From Actinomycetota bacterium (lineage in GTDB: Bacteria; Actinomycetota; Acidimicrobiia; Acidimicrobiales; JAMCPD01), in the NCBI GenBank assembly GCA_023379935.1, contig JAMCPD010000012.1:1-64000 (forward strand): a DNA stretch of 64,000 bases, given 5' to 3'. Each line of letters starts with the position of its first letter. Within the stretch, counting starts at the first letter, position 1. Below are positions 35,742 through 44,439 of this stretch, in pieces. A program made the translations under genes and the position numbers. A model generated the notes under the pieces. It saw only the letters and a list, made by a program, of their open reading frames with translations, made no database searches and was not told the DNA's origin.

Positions 35742-35893
35742 GGCTTGAGGATTAAAACAACAACGGTAAGGGAGAAAACTGCCGCAATAACTAAAATCCC
35801 CAACCACAAAATATACTGTTGCTTACGTTGCTGTTTACGTCGTCGTAGCCGTCTCTCTCTACGATGAACTGTAACAGAAGCGGTAGCTCTCAT
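35738..35893 (-). CDS. Small basic single-pass membrane protein (51 residues)
   Basis: A short frame ATG 35893 to TGA 35738-35740. The first 27 residues are strongly basic (HRRERRLRRRKQQRKQQ) and the rest is one hydrophobic helix (ILWLGILVIAAVFSLTVVVL). It overlaps the GerMN lipoprotein start as ATGA and lies 55 bases after nadD. It looks like the short membrane protein often found after nadD in actinobacteria, but the family is not certain. No strong Shine-Dalgarno is seen. Confidence 0.65.
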   Translation of the reverse strand: MRATASVTVHRRERRLRRRKQQRKQQYILWLGILVIAAVFSLTVVVLILKP

Positions 35894-35948
35894 TTTTCAA
35901 TCTGAAATCTTTTTAGCTTTACAAACGGACAATATTGATAAACAACAC

Positions 35949-36560
35949 TCATCTTTTTATATGATACAACCCTTCTCGATTAATAACACGGATTGCTTGG
36001 ATTGGAACCAAAGATTCCACCGACTCACCTTTGGCGATCTTATCCCTCACTTCGCGAGAAGATATATCCGGGGTTGAAAGTCCCAACTCAAACAGTTTCC
36101 AGCCATCGGGTGCTTCGCTTTTGGCATAACTTCCGGGCCTAGTGACCACCACAAGGGTAACCTCTTGCTGCAGATAATCGGTGTTCTTCCAAGCATGCAA
36201 CTCACCTACTATATCTTGACCGATAATCAAAAATATCTCACAGTCAAGATAGGCTTTTCTTAGGTCCTCAATTGTGTCTGAAGTATAAGAAACCGTACCC
36301 TTATCAATCTCTATACTGCTTACTTCAACTCCCGTTAAATCATAATGGGTATTTTTTAGTTCACGCACAGAACGCACTGTCATCTCATAACGGTATTCAG
36401 GGGGGGTTATTTCACGGGAATCTGTTTTCATCCAAGGTTGATTAGCCACCACAACTAAAAGCGTGTCAAGGTTCAAACAGCGGTATGCGCCCGCAATGAC
36501 CTCTAAATGACCAATATGTATAGGATCAAATGTTCCCCCATACACCCCTAAACGCTTCAC
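35949..36560 (-). CDS. nadD: Nicotinate-nucleotide adenylyltransferase
   Basis: Makes nicotinic acid adenine dinucleotide from NaMN and ATP in NAD synthesis. The nucleotidyl-transferase motif GGTFDPIHIGH is at residues 8-18, and ISSREVRDKI near the C-terminus matches the SSTxIR ATP-binding motif. I chose GTG at 36560, giving MKRLGVYGGTFDP and 203 residues. A longer TTG start at 36620 adds 20 residues with no family support. It heads the nadD, small membrane protein, GerMN lipoprotein set. Confidence 0.93.
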   Translation of the reverse strand: MKRLGVYGGTFDPIHIGHLEVIAGAYRCLNLDTLLVVVANQPWMKTDSREITPPEYRYEMTVRSVRELKNTHYDLTGVEVSSIEIDKGTVSYTSDTIEDLRKAYLDCEIFLIIGQDIVGELHAWKNTDYLQQEVTLVVVTRPGSYAKSEAPDGWKLFELGLSTPDISSREVRDKIAKGESVESLVPIQAIRVINREGLYHIKR

Positions 36561-36673
36561 TTGATTAGAATATCCGTCTGCAATAAAATAAGCAGGCCCG
36601 ACAGAGCAGTAGTTTGGCAACCGTTGCAGATAACAGTTCGGTCGCGCACCTCAACCATGTCCAATACACGCTG

Positions 36674-36679
36674 TATACT
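36674..36679 (+). promoter_or_regulatory. Possible -10 box ahead of the DAHP synthase gene
   Basis: TATACT lies 75 bases before the ATG at 36755 in the divergent nadD/DAHP synthase spacer. No good -35 hexamer is found at 16-18 bases upstream, so the call is weak. Confidence 0.25.
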
Positions 36680-36754
36680 CTATCACAATAAGACAGTTAA
36701 AAAATCTTCAGTTATGTCACTCGTTACCTACAAATTAAGCATACGCTTATAAAT

Positions 36755-38131
36755 ATGCAACAAGTTTGGACTACCTCCAGTTGGAAAAATAAACAGATTA
36801 CTCAACAACCGGTTTGGCCTGATATACAAAGCTACGAACGGGCGGTGAAACAGCTATCCTCATTGCCGCCGTTGGTATTTGCAGGCGAGGCCCGTCAACT
36901 AACCAACGCTTTGGCTGCCGCAGCCGGCGGTAAAGCTTTTCTGCTGCAAGCAGGTGACTGCTCTGAGTCGTTTGCGGATATTTCTGCGGATGCCATTAGG
37001 GACAAGTTGAAAGTTATACTGCAAATGGCTATAGTTCTTACCTATGCCGCAGGTGTCCCGGTAGTAAAAGTAGGGCGTATAGCAGGTCAATTTGCCAAGC
37101 CGCGTACATCCGCTACCGAAACAGTCAACGGTGTGGAAATTCCCTCTTTTAGAGGGCACATGGTTAACGACGACACTCCCACCTTGGCGGCCAGAACTCC
37201 TGATCCGAATCGGCTTTTGACTGCATATCATCATTCCGCAGCAACATTAAATTTGTTGAGAGCATTTACAAAGGGAGGGTTTGCAGATCTGAGCAGTGTG
37301 CACAACTGGAACTTGCAGTTTGTGGCTTCAAGCCCACAAGGCAAGCGTTATGAAACTCTGGCAAATGAGATTGACAGAGCACTGAAATTTATGGCGGCTT
37401 GCGGGATAAGCTTAAGCTCTGAGGCCACATTGCACCAGGTTGACTTTTGGACCAGCCATGAAGCGCTGATCTTGGGATACGAGGAAGCGCTGAGCCGCAA
37501 GGATTCCCTTACCGGTGACTTCTATGACTGCTCAGCTCATATGTTATGGGTAGGGGAACGAACACATCAAACAGACGGCGGACACATAGAGTTTCTCTCC
37601 GGCATACACAATCCCATCGGCTGCAAGATAGGTCCGAGTACGACGCAAGAGGAGATTGTTGAAATATGCAAAGCATTAAATCCTAAAAATATACCGGGAC
37701 GTTTAACCCTTATAACACGTATAGGCGCCAACAAGGTTGTAAAAATCCTGCCGCCGTTGATAAAAGCCGTCAAAGACAGCGGGCAGTCAGTTCTTTGGGC
37801 ATGTGATCCTATGCATGCAAATACCTTCCTATCTGACCAGGGACTTAAAACAAGACACTTTGACGATATAATAACTGAGATAGAAGGGTTTTTCAGTGTT
37901 CACGAACAACAGGATACTTGGCCCGGAGGTATACACATTGAGTTAACCGGCGATGCCGTAACAGAGTGTTTGGGAGGCGGCCAAAACATCTCGGAAGAAC
38001 AACTTGATCACAGCTACACAACTACTTGTGATCCCCGACTTAATGCTCAACAAGCCATAGACCTTGCGTTTGAACTGGCTACACTTCTGAAACGGTTTGT
38101 TGCCTATCCAACTCTTGCCGAGGGACAATGA
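36755..38131 (+). CDS. aroG: 3-deoxy-7-phosphoheptulonate synthase, class II
   Basis: First enzyme of the shikimate pathway, condensing PEP and erythrose 4-phosphate. It is the plant/mycobacterial type II enzyme of 458 residues. The metal ligand Cys69 is in LLQAGDCSESF. The others are in WACDPMHANT and HIELTGDAVTECLGG, and the ending DPRLNAQQAIDLAFELA is typical. ATG at 36755. Its TGA overlaps the following secreted-protein start as ATGA, an unusual partner. Bacterial gene names for class II enzymes vary (aroG, aroF). Confidence 0.94.
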   Translation: MQQVWTTSSWKNKQITQQPVWPDIQSYERAVKQLSSLPPLVFAGEARQLTNALAAAAGGKAFLLQAGDCSESFADISADAIRDKLKVILQMAIVLTYAAGVPVVKVGRIAGQFAKPRTSATETVNGVEIPSFRGHMVNDDTPTLAARTPDPNRLLTAYHHSAATLNLLRAFTKGGFADLSSVHNWNLQFVASSPQGKRYETLANEIDRALKFMAACGISLSSEATLHQVDFWTSHEALILGYEEALSRKDSLTGDFYDCSAHMLWVGERTHQTDGGHIEFLSGIHNPIGCKIGPSTTQEEIVEICKALNPKNIPGRLTLITRIGANKVVKILPPLIKAVKDSGQSVLWACDPMHANTFLSDQGLKTRHFDDIITEIEGFFSVHEQQDTWPGGIHIELTGDAVTECLGGGQNISEEQLDHSYTTTCDPRLNAQQAIDLAFELATLLKRFVAYPTLAEGQ

Positions 38132-39744
38132 CGCTGTTTGAACGACTGAACACTAAGACACCGGTGTTTTGTTTTGGTGTGGTTTTGATAATTTTGTCCA
38201 TCAACCAACCTACTTACTCAATGTCACATAATGCCAACTCACCAGTATCTACAATCTCAACCTCCCTAACCCCGGTCTCCGCAACCTCATATCCGGGGTA
38301 TCTCCTGCTGTCATCAAACGGCAACATAACCTCCTACGGTGGAGTACCATTATTCGGTTCACCATTGAATATCTCCTCTGCTCCAGTATCAGCACTTGTC
38401 CGAGACAACTCTACAGGCGGCTACTGGGCAATAGCATCAAACGGTGCTGTATTCAGTTTTAATGCCCCCTACTACGGGTCGGCAGTCCGGATGATCGGCA
38501 ACGCTACAATAGTCGGAGCAGCCGCTACCCCCAATGGCGCAGGTTATTGGCTTGTCACCTCAAATGGTGCGGTATTCAACTTTGGCAATGCCGATTTTTA
38601 CGGCTCATTAGCCAAAAATGCCCTCAGCGCAGCGATAGTAGCAGTGGCATCAACTCCGGATGGCGAAGGCTACTGGCTGGTGGATGGCAATGGCGGAGTG
38701 TTTTCCTTCGGTGATGCCAAGTTTTACGGTTCACTGCCCTCACTCGGTATCACGCCGACTCATCCAATAACTGGGGCGGCATCAACTCCGGATGGCGAAG
38801 GCTACTGGTTGCTCGGAGCAGATGGCGGAGTGTTTTCCTTCGGTGATGCCAAGTTTTATGGTTCCAACGGCAATCTTGCACTTGGAGAAAGCTTCACATC
38901 AATTACATCTTCTCCGGATGGGGGCGGCTACTGGATGGTTAGTTCAACGGGTGCGGTATTTAACTTTGGCGATGCTTATTTTCGCGGTGAACCTTCCACA
39001 GGTACGATGGGAGCCTCGGTTGTAGCCATAGCAGAAGGCCCCGGCAACAACTCACCTCCACCGGGCATTGACTATCCCCAAGGTGCGCAGGGATACGACA
39101 TCTCGTGGCCCCAATGTGGTGAACCTTACCCGCCTGCACCTTACGTCATTGCAATAGTGGGTATAAACGGGGGAAGCGCCTTTACGTATAACCAGTGTCT
39201 GGCAAGCCAAGCAGCCTGGGCAGGACCCGCAAGAGAGGTTTATATCAATATTAATTCACCGATTACCACCAGTCATGATATGACCGGACCATCCGGCAAC
39301 TGCTCAGCTACTGACTACAACTGCCAAGCCTTCAACTACGGTTACAATGATGCCCAAGCCGCGATAAACCACACCACCAACTTGGGAATTTCAGCAAATG
39401 TATGGTGGTTGGATGTAGAAACTGCAGGAGCATGTACAAACAGTTTTCCTACTGCCGGTTCCGGTTACTGGTCATGCAACACTGCTTTGAATGCCTTGAC
39501 CATACAGGGCGCACTTGATGCCTTGAAATCAAACGGATTCACGCCGGGCATATATTCGACTTACCTACAATACCCAGAAATAGCCGGAAGTTATGCACCC
39601 GGTGGACCTTTGTGGGTGCCGGGTGCTCAACCCAGCCAAGTATCAGCGTACTGTACTCAACAACCGTGGGACTCTTTTGCCGGAGGAACCGCTCGAATTA
39701 TCCAAGAAGCACCCGGTACTTATGATCCTGATTATGCTTGTTGA
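38128..39744 (+). CDS. Secreted glycoside-hydrolase-like (DUF1906/GH25-like) protein with beta-propeller-type repeats
   Basis: Predicted exported protein of 538 residues. An N-terminal hydrophobic segment (VFCFGVVLIILSI) fits a signal peptide. Residues about 55-310 hold five to six repeats of roughly 45 residues with GYWLV...GGVFSFGDAKFYGS, a propeller-like module common in actinobacterial exoproteins. The C-terminal 215 residues start GYDISWPQCG and include VWWLDVETAG and GFTPGIYSTYLQYPEIAG, resembling the GH25/DUF1906 TIM-barrel domains, so peptidoglycan or polysaccharide binding or hydrolysis is possible. ATG overlaps the DAHP synthase stop by 4 bases. Confidence 0.83.
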   Translation: MTLFERLNTKTPVFCFGVVLIILSINQPTYSMSHNANSPVSTISTSLTPVSATSYPGYLLLSSNGNITSYGGVPLFGSPLNISSAPVSALVRDNSTGGYWAIASNGAVFSFNAPYYGSAVRMIGNATIVGAAATPNGAGYWLVTSNGAVFNFGNADFYGSLAKNALSAAIVAVASTPDGEGYWLVDGNGGVFSFGDAKFYGSLPSLGITPTHPITGAASTPDGEGYWLLGADGGVFSFGDAKFYGSNGNLALGESFTSITSSPDGGGYWMVSSTGAVFNFGDAYFRGEPSTGTMGASVVAIAEGPGNNSPPPGIDYPQGAQGYDISWPQCGEPYPPAPYVIAIVGINGGSAFTYNQCLASQAAWAGPAREVYININSPITTSHDMTGPSGNCSATDYNCQAFNYGYNDAQAAINHTTNLGISANVWWLDVETAGACTNSFPTAGSGYWSCNTALNALTIQGALDALKSNGFTPGIYSTYLQYPEIAGSYAPGGPLWVPGAQPSQVSAYCTQQPWDSFAGGTARIIQEAPGTYDPDYAC

Positions 39745-39877
39745 CTGGTGGATTCCCTTCGACAATATGTAGTGAAGTCAATCGCAATACAAGCCAAACT
39801 AGACCATGTTACCGGTGAACCAGACCAAGAATAACACTTAATTGGAAGAGATCAATTGATAAACTATAAGGAAACCG

Positions 39878-39918
39878 TTGCAACGACTGGTTGAAATCAC
39901 CTATGATAAAATTTATCA
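39878..39918 (+). promoter_or_regulatory. Promoter with overlapping palindromic operator of the MNT/HEPN pair
   Basis: TTGCAA at 39878-39883 and TATGAT at 39902-39907 with an 18-base spacer make a plausible promoter. The perfect palindrome TGATAAAATTTATCA at 39904-39918 overlaps the -10 box and touches the ATG at 39919. A matching half-site TTGATAAA is at 39856-39863. Transcription would start near the start codon, giving an almost leaderless messenger. The arrangement fits autorepression of a toxin-antitoxin operon. Confidence 0.5.
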
Positions 39919-40224
39919 ATGATTATGCTTTCTGATCAAGACCGACAAACAGTTGAAAATATACTGAGAAAGTACGCAACCGATCAATCATATACTGTGG
40001 TAGTGTTTGGTTCTCGAGTCAGCGGCAAAGCAAGAAAATACAGCGATATTGACATAGCCTTAATTGGTACATGTGAAATTCCTCCTCAAACTATTGCCAC
40101 GCTGGCGGAAGCATTTGAGGAAAGCCTACTACCTTATACTGTTGATATCATTGATGGCAAGAATGCGAGCAGCCGGCTTCTTGAACAAATATACAAATAT
40201 GGTGAGGAGTTGATGCGCACATGA
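39919..40224 (+). CDS. MNT-type minimal nucleotidyltransferase (antitoxin-like)
   Basis: A 101-residue minimal nucleotidyltransferase. The motif GSRVSGKARKYSDIDI gives GS at 31-32 and Asp43/Asp45, with the third acidic residue probably Asp76 in YTVDIID. Family members paired with HEPN proteins can AMPylate and neutralise the HEPN toxin. ATG at 39919 with an alternative ATG at 39925; no Shine-Dalgarno is visible, consistent with a near-leaderless start. It overlaps the next gene as ATGA. Confidence 0.9.
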   Translation: MIMLSDQDRQTVENILRKYATDQSYTVVVFGSRVSGKARKYSDIDIALIGTCEIPPQTIATLAEAFEESLLPYTVDIIDGKNASSRLLEQIYKYGEELMRT

Positions 40225-40613
40225 GTTCCAGAGCTGAACTTATTTTTGCTGACTTGCAAAAGTCAGTAACATTTTTAGCGGATGTACTGTCCAAGTCACG
40301 AGACGACTATATGCGTGCTGCTGCCATTCAATCATTCGAAATCTGTTTCGAATTAGCCTGGAAATACTTACAGGCTCGATTGTCTGAGGCCGGACTGGAA
40401 GCTAACTCTCCCCGTGCCTCGTTTCGGGAAAGCGGCAAGACGGGCCTTTTGGATAATGTTGAGGTGTGGCTGGCATTTATTGAACAACGTAACCGTACAG
40501 TACATACATATCAGCCGCAATTAGCCGATCAGATATATGAAATGATTCGTAAAGATTTTCTGCCTGCCATACAGAAGTTGCTGCAAGATGCTTCACCTTC
40601 TACAGAGATCTAA
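40221..40613 (+). CDS. HEPN-type nucleotidyltransferase substrate-binding protein (HI0074-like, putative toxin)
   Basis: All-helical 130-residue protein of the HI0074/TIGR01987 type, always paired with a minimal nucleotidyltransferase. The HEPN RNase-like motif RNRTVH is intact, with Arg90 and His95. Other landmarks are QSFEICFELAWKYLQ and SPRASFRESGKTGLL. It may be an RNase toxin or simply a non-catalytic partner; the intact motif leaves the first open. It converges on truA with only two bases between stops. Confidence 0.88.
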   Translation: MSSRAELIFADLQKSVTFLADVLSKSRDDYMRAAAIQSFEICFELAWKYLQARLSEAGLEANSPRASFRESGKTGLLDNVEVWLAFIEQRNRTVHTYQPQLADQIYEMIRKDFLPAIQKLLQDASPSTEI

Positions 40614-40615
40614 CT

Positions 40616-41590
40616 TTATGGACCTCTGGTTGTATGCTCCCACTTCGGCTGTAGGTTTCGAGGATAGATCACATCCCACAAAAACAGCCCATTGGGTGGG
40701 GCAACGCAACCGGCTAAAGAACGATTCCGTAAGTTCAATATGGACATCATATCTCCGGCTTTTATTTTACCTCTCCCTATGTCAACAACAGTTCCCACAA
40801 TAGAACGTACCATTTGATGACAAAAAGCGTTTGCTTTGATCTCAAAAACTAAATATCTAAAAAGGGGTTCAACTTCATTGCCGCTTCCAAATATACCGTT
40901 ATCCAACTGATATAACTTTATATCAATTACCCGTCTTTTAATCTGTTCTTTATCGACTGGCTCGGGCGTCAACTTGCCATATTCGGTCCCAGACTCAATA
41001 GCAATACCTGAATCAGACTTAACGCCGAACTCATCGGTGGGTTTGCTAACGGCCTTTTGTGATTTGGCCTTGCGACAAAATGCGGAAAAATCATGTTCCC
41101 CTATAAGCGGATAGGTGGACATTTGCATAGCGGTCAAGTCAAGTGGAGTGGGTATATGCCACAAAAACCTAGATAAAAAAGGGTTAGGCACTAAGGAGTT
41201 GAGCATAAAATACCTGTACAACCTCGCATCAGCACTATACCTAGCATGAAACCCGACAGGTCCTCTTGCCAAGGAGCGTACCTGTATATGAGGCTTCAAC
41301 ATGGAGTTCAGGTGGCTTTGCAGTATATCAAGAGGGATTGGACTTTTAACATCAACATGTACAACCTGTCCCCAGGCATGAACGCCGGCATCTGTACGTC
41401 CTGCACAAACTGTTTTGGTGACACTACATTGCAGCAAGGTGGAAAGGGCGTGTCGCAATGTGCCTTCTACGGTTTTCAAGCCATCTTGATATGCAAAACC
41501 GTGAAAATCCGTCCCATCATAGGAGATGAGCAGCACCAAGGGGCTCTCATCCGGTTCGCCGCTGTCTTTCGGGCTGGGGCTGCTATACAA
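40616..41590 (-). CDS. truA: tRNA pseudouridine(38-40) synthase
   Basis: Modifies positions 38-40 of the anticodon stem. The catalytic Asp67 is in CAGRTDAGVHAWGQ, and FHARYSADARLYRYF and FCHQMVRSIVG are further family motifs. An insertion of about 45 polar residues (around 175-220) enlarges it to 324 residues. The start is TTG at 41590, overlapping rplQ by 8 bases; TTG/GTG codons near residue 19-20 are alternatives. It is the last gene of the alpha operon, as in many bacteria. Confidence 0.93.
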   Translation of the reverse strand: MYSSPSPKDSGEPDESPLVLLISYDGTDFHGFAYQDGLKTVEGTLRHALSTLLQCSVTKTVCAGRTDAGVHAWGQVVHVDVKSPIPLDILQSHLNSMLKPHIQVRSLARGPVGFHARYSADARLYRYFMLNSLVPNPFLSRFLWHIPTPLDLTAMQMSTYPLIGEHDFSAFCRKAKSQKAVSKPTDEFGVKSDSGIAIESGTEYGKLTPEPVDKEQIKRRVIDIKLYQLDNGIFGSGNEVEPLFRYLVFEIKANAFCHQMVRSIVGTVVDIGRGKIKAGDMMSILNLRNRSLAGCVAPPNGLFLWDVIYPRNLQPKWEHTTRGP

Positions 41591-41936
41591 ACTCTATACG
41601 AGCCATAGGGGCATTATCTCCATAACGCGGTCCCAGTTTTAAAATTCGTGTATACCCCCCGGGTGTATTTGAATAACGCGGTCCTATTTCCGTAAAAAGT
41701 TTACGGGTCATATCTTTATCCCTTATGAACGCCACGACTTGACGATGACGGTTGACCCCGCCTTTCTTGGCGGCCGTAACAACCTTTTCAACGAGAGGAC
41801 GCAACGCTTTTGCTTTAGCCTCAGTAGTCACCAGGGACTCTGCCGCAATCAATGAAGCAACCAGGTTGCCCATCATTGCTTTTTGATGCGCAGAACTTCC
41901 GCCAAATCTACGACCTTTCTTCGGAGTACCTAACAT
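41583..41936 (-). CDS. rplQ: 50S ribosomal protein L17
   Basis: Large-subunit protein near the exit tunnel. The family start PKKGRRFGGSSAHQKAMMGN is preceded by MLGT, so ATG at 41936 is right; AGGTG lies upstream. The frame runs further to 42035 but would overlap rpoA without homology. The ending NAPMARIEFV is canonical. 117 residues, 22 bases after the rpoA stop. Confidence 0.95.
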   Translation of the reverse strand: MLGTPKKGRRFGGSSAHQKAMMGNLVASLIAAESLVTTEAKAKALRPLVEKVVTAAKKGGVNRHRQVVAFIRDKDMTRKLFTEIGPRYSNTPGGYTRILKLGPRYGDNAPMARIEFV

Positions 41937-41958
41937 CGGTTTGAAACACCTGACATAA

Positions 41959-42921
41959 TCAGTACCTGTCTTGTCGGAGAGATAAACCCCGCTCATCCAA
42001 CTTTTGTTTAACCTCATCCAAGGACTTTTGACCAAAGTTATTCAGAGCCAGTAACTCGGAAGCGGTATATTCAATCAGTTGCCCAATAGTTTGTACCTGT
42101 GCCCGTCTTAGACAGTTTCGGGGACGTTCCGATAGGTCAAGATCTTCTATGAGTAACGCCAAGTCAGGCGAGACAGAAGGTCCTATTTCCTCCACCTCTT
42201 GCAGTTCAAGACCCTTGGTCTCTTTACTGACTTCAGATATCAATTCAAACAATGAGACCAAAGTATAACCGGCTGAAGCAAGTGCTTCCTTTGGTGTACA
42301 CGATCCATCAGTTTCTATGTCCAAAACAAGGCGATCAAAGTCGGTTGACTGCTCAACGCGGGTTGGTTCAACACTAAAAGCTGCCCTACGAACCGGCGTA
42401 AATATAGAATCAACAGCTATCAAGCCTATTGCCGAGGAGTGGTGAGATTCGGGTTTATTATATTCGGCAGATACATAGCCCCTCCCTCTGCCTACCATTA
42501 CATCCATAACCAGATGCGCTTTGGTATTCAAGGTGGCTATATGCAAGTCAGGGTTGATTATCTCAACACCCGTGGGAAGCTCCAAATCTCCGGCGGTTAC
42601 ATCTTTAGGACCTTTTATGTCACAACGTAAGGTCATCTCTTCTTCCTCGCTTTGCCACATACGAACCACGAGATCCTTTAGGTTCAAAATGATATCGCTC
42701 ACGTCTTCTTTTACGCCGGATATTGTAGAAAACTCATGCAACACCTGATCAAAACGTACTTGGGTAACCGCCACACCCGGAATTGAGGACAGCAGCGTAC
42801 GGCGAAGAGAGTTACCTATAGTATAGCCAAAGCCTGGTTCTAAGGGGCTTACGGCAAATCGCATATGGTATTGATGATCTTCATCTAACTGCTCCACGCG
42901 GGGGCGTTGAATTATAAGCAT
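41959..42921 (-). CDS. rpoA: DNA-directed RNA polymerase subunit alpha
   Basis: Scaffold for RNA polymerase assembly. The N-terminal domain has EPGFGYTIGNSLRRTLLSSI and KAHLVMDVMVGRGRGYV. The C-terminal domain, contacting UP elements and activators, has LDLSERPRNCLRRAQVQTIG and LNNFGQKSLDEVKQKL. 320 residues, normal. It lies between rpsD and rplQ in the alpha operon. Confidence 0.97.
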   Translation of the reverse strand: MLIIQRPRVEQLDEDHQYHMRFAVSPLEPGFGYTIGNSLRRTLLSSIPGVAVTQVRFDQVLHEFSTISGVKEDVSDIILNLKDLVVRMWQSEEEEMTLRCDIKGPKDVTAGDLELPTGVEIINPDLHIATLNTKAHLVMDVMVGRGRGYVSAEYNKPESHHSSAIGLIAVDSIFTPVRRAAFSVEPTRVEQSTDFDRLVLDIETDGSCTPKEALASAGYTLVSLFELISEVSKETKGLELQEVEEIGPSVSPDLALLIEDLDLSERPRNCLRRAQVQTIGQLIEYTASELLALNNFGQKSLDEVKQKLDERGLSLRQDRY

Positions 42922-42940
42922 CGGGATCCTTTCATTATTA

Positions 42941-43567
42941 TCACTTAGAATACAACTCTACAATAAGTTGTTCATGAACATCGACGTCTATCTGTTCTCT
43001 TGTCGGCAAAGTAAGCACCTTCACTTCCCAGGAACTGCCTTGCTCCCCCAACCACTCAGGTAGTGCACGGTCAATAGTGTCGACGTTATGTTTGAAATAT
43101 TCAATGTCTTTTGAGGTCTCTTTCAAGGTTACCTCATCATCCAAACGCAACCGGTAGCTTGGAATTGTAACACGCTTACCATTTACAAGTATATGACCAT
43201 GGGAGACCAGTTGGCGCGCTTGGCTTCTGCTTGTGCCCCAGCGTGCTCTAAAAACTACATTATCCAACCTAAGTTCCAACATACGTAACAAATTTTCACC
43301 GGTAACACCGGGCTGGCGTTCAGCTAACTTATAGAGATTGGAAAACGCCCGTTCCAACATACCATAAATACGGCGTGCTTTTTGCTTCTCCCTCAACTGG
43401 ATTAAGTATTCAGATCCTTGGCGTAGGCGTTCTCTGCCGTGGGCTCCCGGCGGGTAAGGCTTACGCTCCATAGGGCACTTCAAAGTATCACATTTAGTCC
43501 CTTTCAAAAAAAGCTTTACCCTTTCCCGCCTGCATTGACGACATGTCGGTCCTGTATAACGGGCCAT
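42941..43567 (-). CDS. rpsD: 30S ribosomal protein S4 (zinc-binding form)
   Basis: Primary 16S rRNA binder and assembly initiator. The N-terminus has a four-cysteine zinc site at Cys9, Cys12, Cys26 and Cys31, typical of the C+ paralogue type. The S4 RNA-binding domain shows LELRLDNVVFRARWG and SHGHILVNGKRV. 208 residues. ATG at 43567, 43 bases after the rpsK stop. Confidence 0.96.
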   Translation of the reverse strand: MARYTGPTCRQCRRERVKLFLKGTKCDTLKCPMERKPYPPGAHGRERLRQGSEYLIQLREKQKARRIYGMLERAFSNLYKLAERQPGVTGENLLRMLELRLDNVVFRARWGTSRSQARQLVSHGHILVNGKRVTIPSYRLRLDDEVTLKETSKDIEYFKHNVDTIDRALPEWLGEQGSSWEVKVLTLPTREQIDVDVHEQLIVELYSK

Positions 43568-43610
43568 CTATCTGTTCTCCAACTCTTCTAAACTCATTCC
43601 TAAGCTATTC

Positions 43611-44009
43611 CTAAACTCTTCGTCTCTTCTTTGGACGACAACCATTATGCGGCATTGGTGTAACATCTTTGATGGAAGCTACTTCAATGCCGGCCGCTGT
43701 CAACGCTCTTATAGCAGTTTCACGGCCCGACCCGGGCCCTTTTACCCATACATCCACTTTCCGCACCCCATGCTCCATAGCACGTTGGGCACAAGTCTCA
43801 GCCGCCATCTGAGCAGCATAGGGAGTTGATTTACGGGAACCCTTAAATCCGACATTGCCGGCAGAAGCCCATGATAGCACATTTCCTTCAGTATCGGATA
43901 TGGAAATAATCGTATTATTGAAAGAACTCTTTATATGGGCTATTCCATAAGGAACATTTTTACGTTCTTTACGTCTTGATCTACGAGATTTGGATTTGGG
44001 CGGTGCCAT
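43611..44009 (-). CDS. rpsK: 30S ribosomal protein S11
   Basis: Platform protein near the mRNA exit. Signatures [20 protein letters not shown] and [20 protein letters not shown], ending [15 protein letters not shown], are canonical. A basic N-terminal 17 residues precede the core. 132 residues; starts two bases after rpsM. Confidence 0.96.
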   Translation of the reverse strand: MAPPKSKSRRSRRKERKNVPYGIAHIKSSFNNTIISISDTEGNVLSWASAGNVGFKGSRKSTPYAAQMAAETCAQRAMEHGVRKVDVWVKGPGSGRETAIRALTAAGIEVASIKDVTPMPHNGCRPKKRRRV

Positions 44010-44011
44010 AA

Positions 44012-44392
44012 TTAATGCCTCTTAACCTTCTTTTTCCCTGCCACTGCCGCACGCGGCCCTTTGGATGATCTGGCGTTCGTATGTGTACGCTGCCCCCTGA
44101 CGGGCAAGCCTTTTCTATGCCGCAATCCTTGATAGCAAGCTATTTCTGTTTTGCGTGATATATCTTGCGCCACCTCACGACGTAAATCACCCTCAACTTT
44201 TAAATTAGAATCTATCCATGATCGAAGACGAACGATTTCGTCTTCAGCCAGGTCTTTAACTCTGATGGAAAGGTCAATCCCTACAGCTTTACAAGCATTA
44301 ATCGACTGAGTGCGTCCTATTCCGTATATATAGGTTAAAGCTACCTCAACTCTTTTATCTCTGGGAATATCCACTCCTGCAATGCGGGCCAT
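44012..44392 (-). CDS. rpsM: 30S ribosomal protein S13
   Basis: Head protein contacting the P-site tRNA and the bridge to the large subunit. It begins [20 protein letters not shown], and [20 protein letters not shown] with the basic tail is typical. 126 residues, normal. It follows rpmJ by 47 bases. Confidence 0.96.
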   Translation of the reverse strand: MARIAGVDIPRDKRVEVALTYIYGIGRTQSINACKAVGIDLSIRVKDLAEDEIVRLRSWIDSNLKVEGDLRREVAQDISRKTEIACYQGLRHRKGLPVRGQRTHTNARSSKGPRAAVAGKKKVKRH

Positions 44393-44439
44393 AAACCTTC
44401 AAACCTCGCTTAACTGTTTCATCAACTGCATCGGTATTT

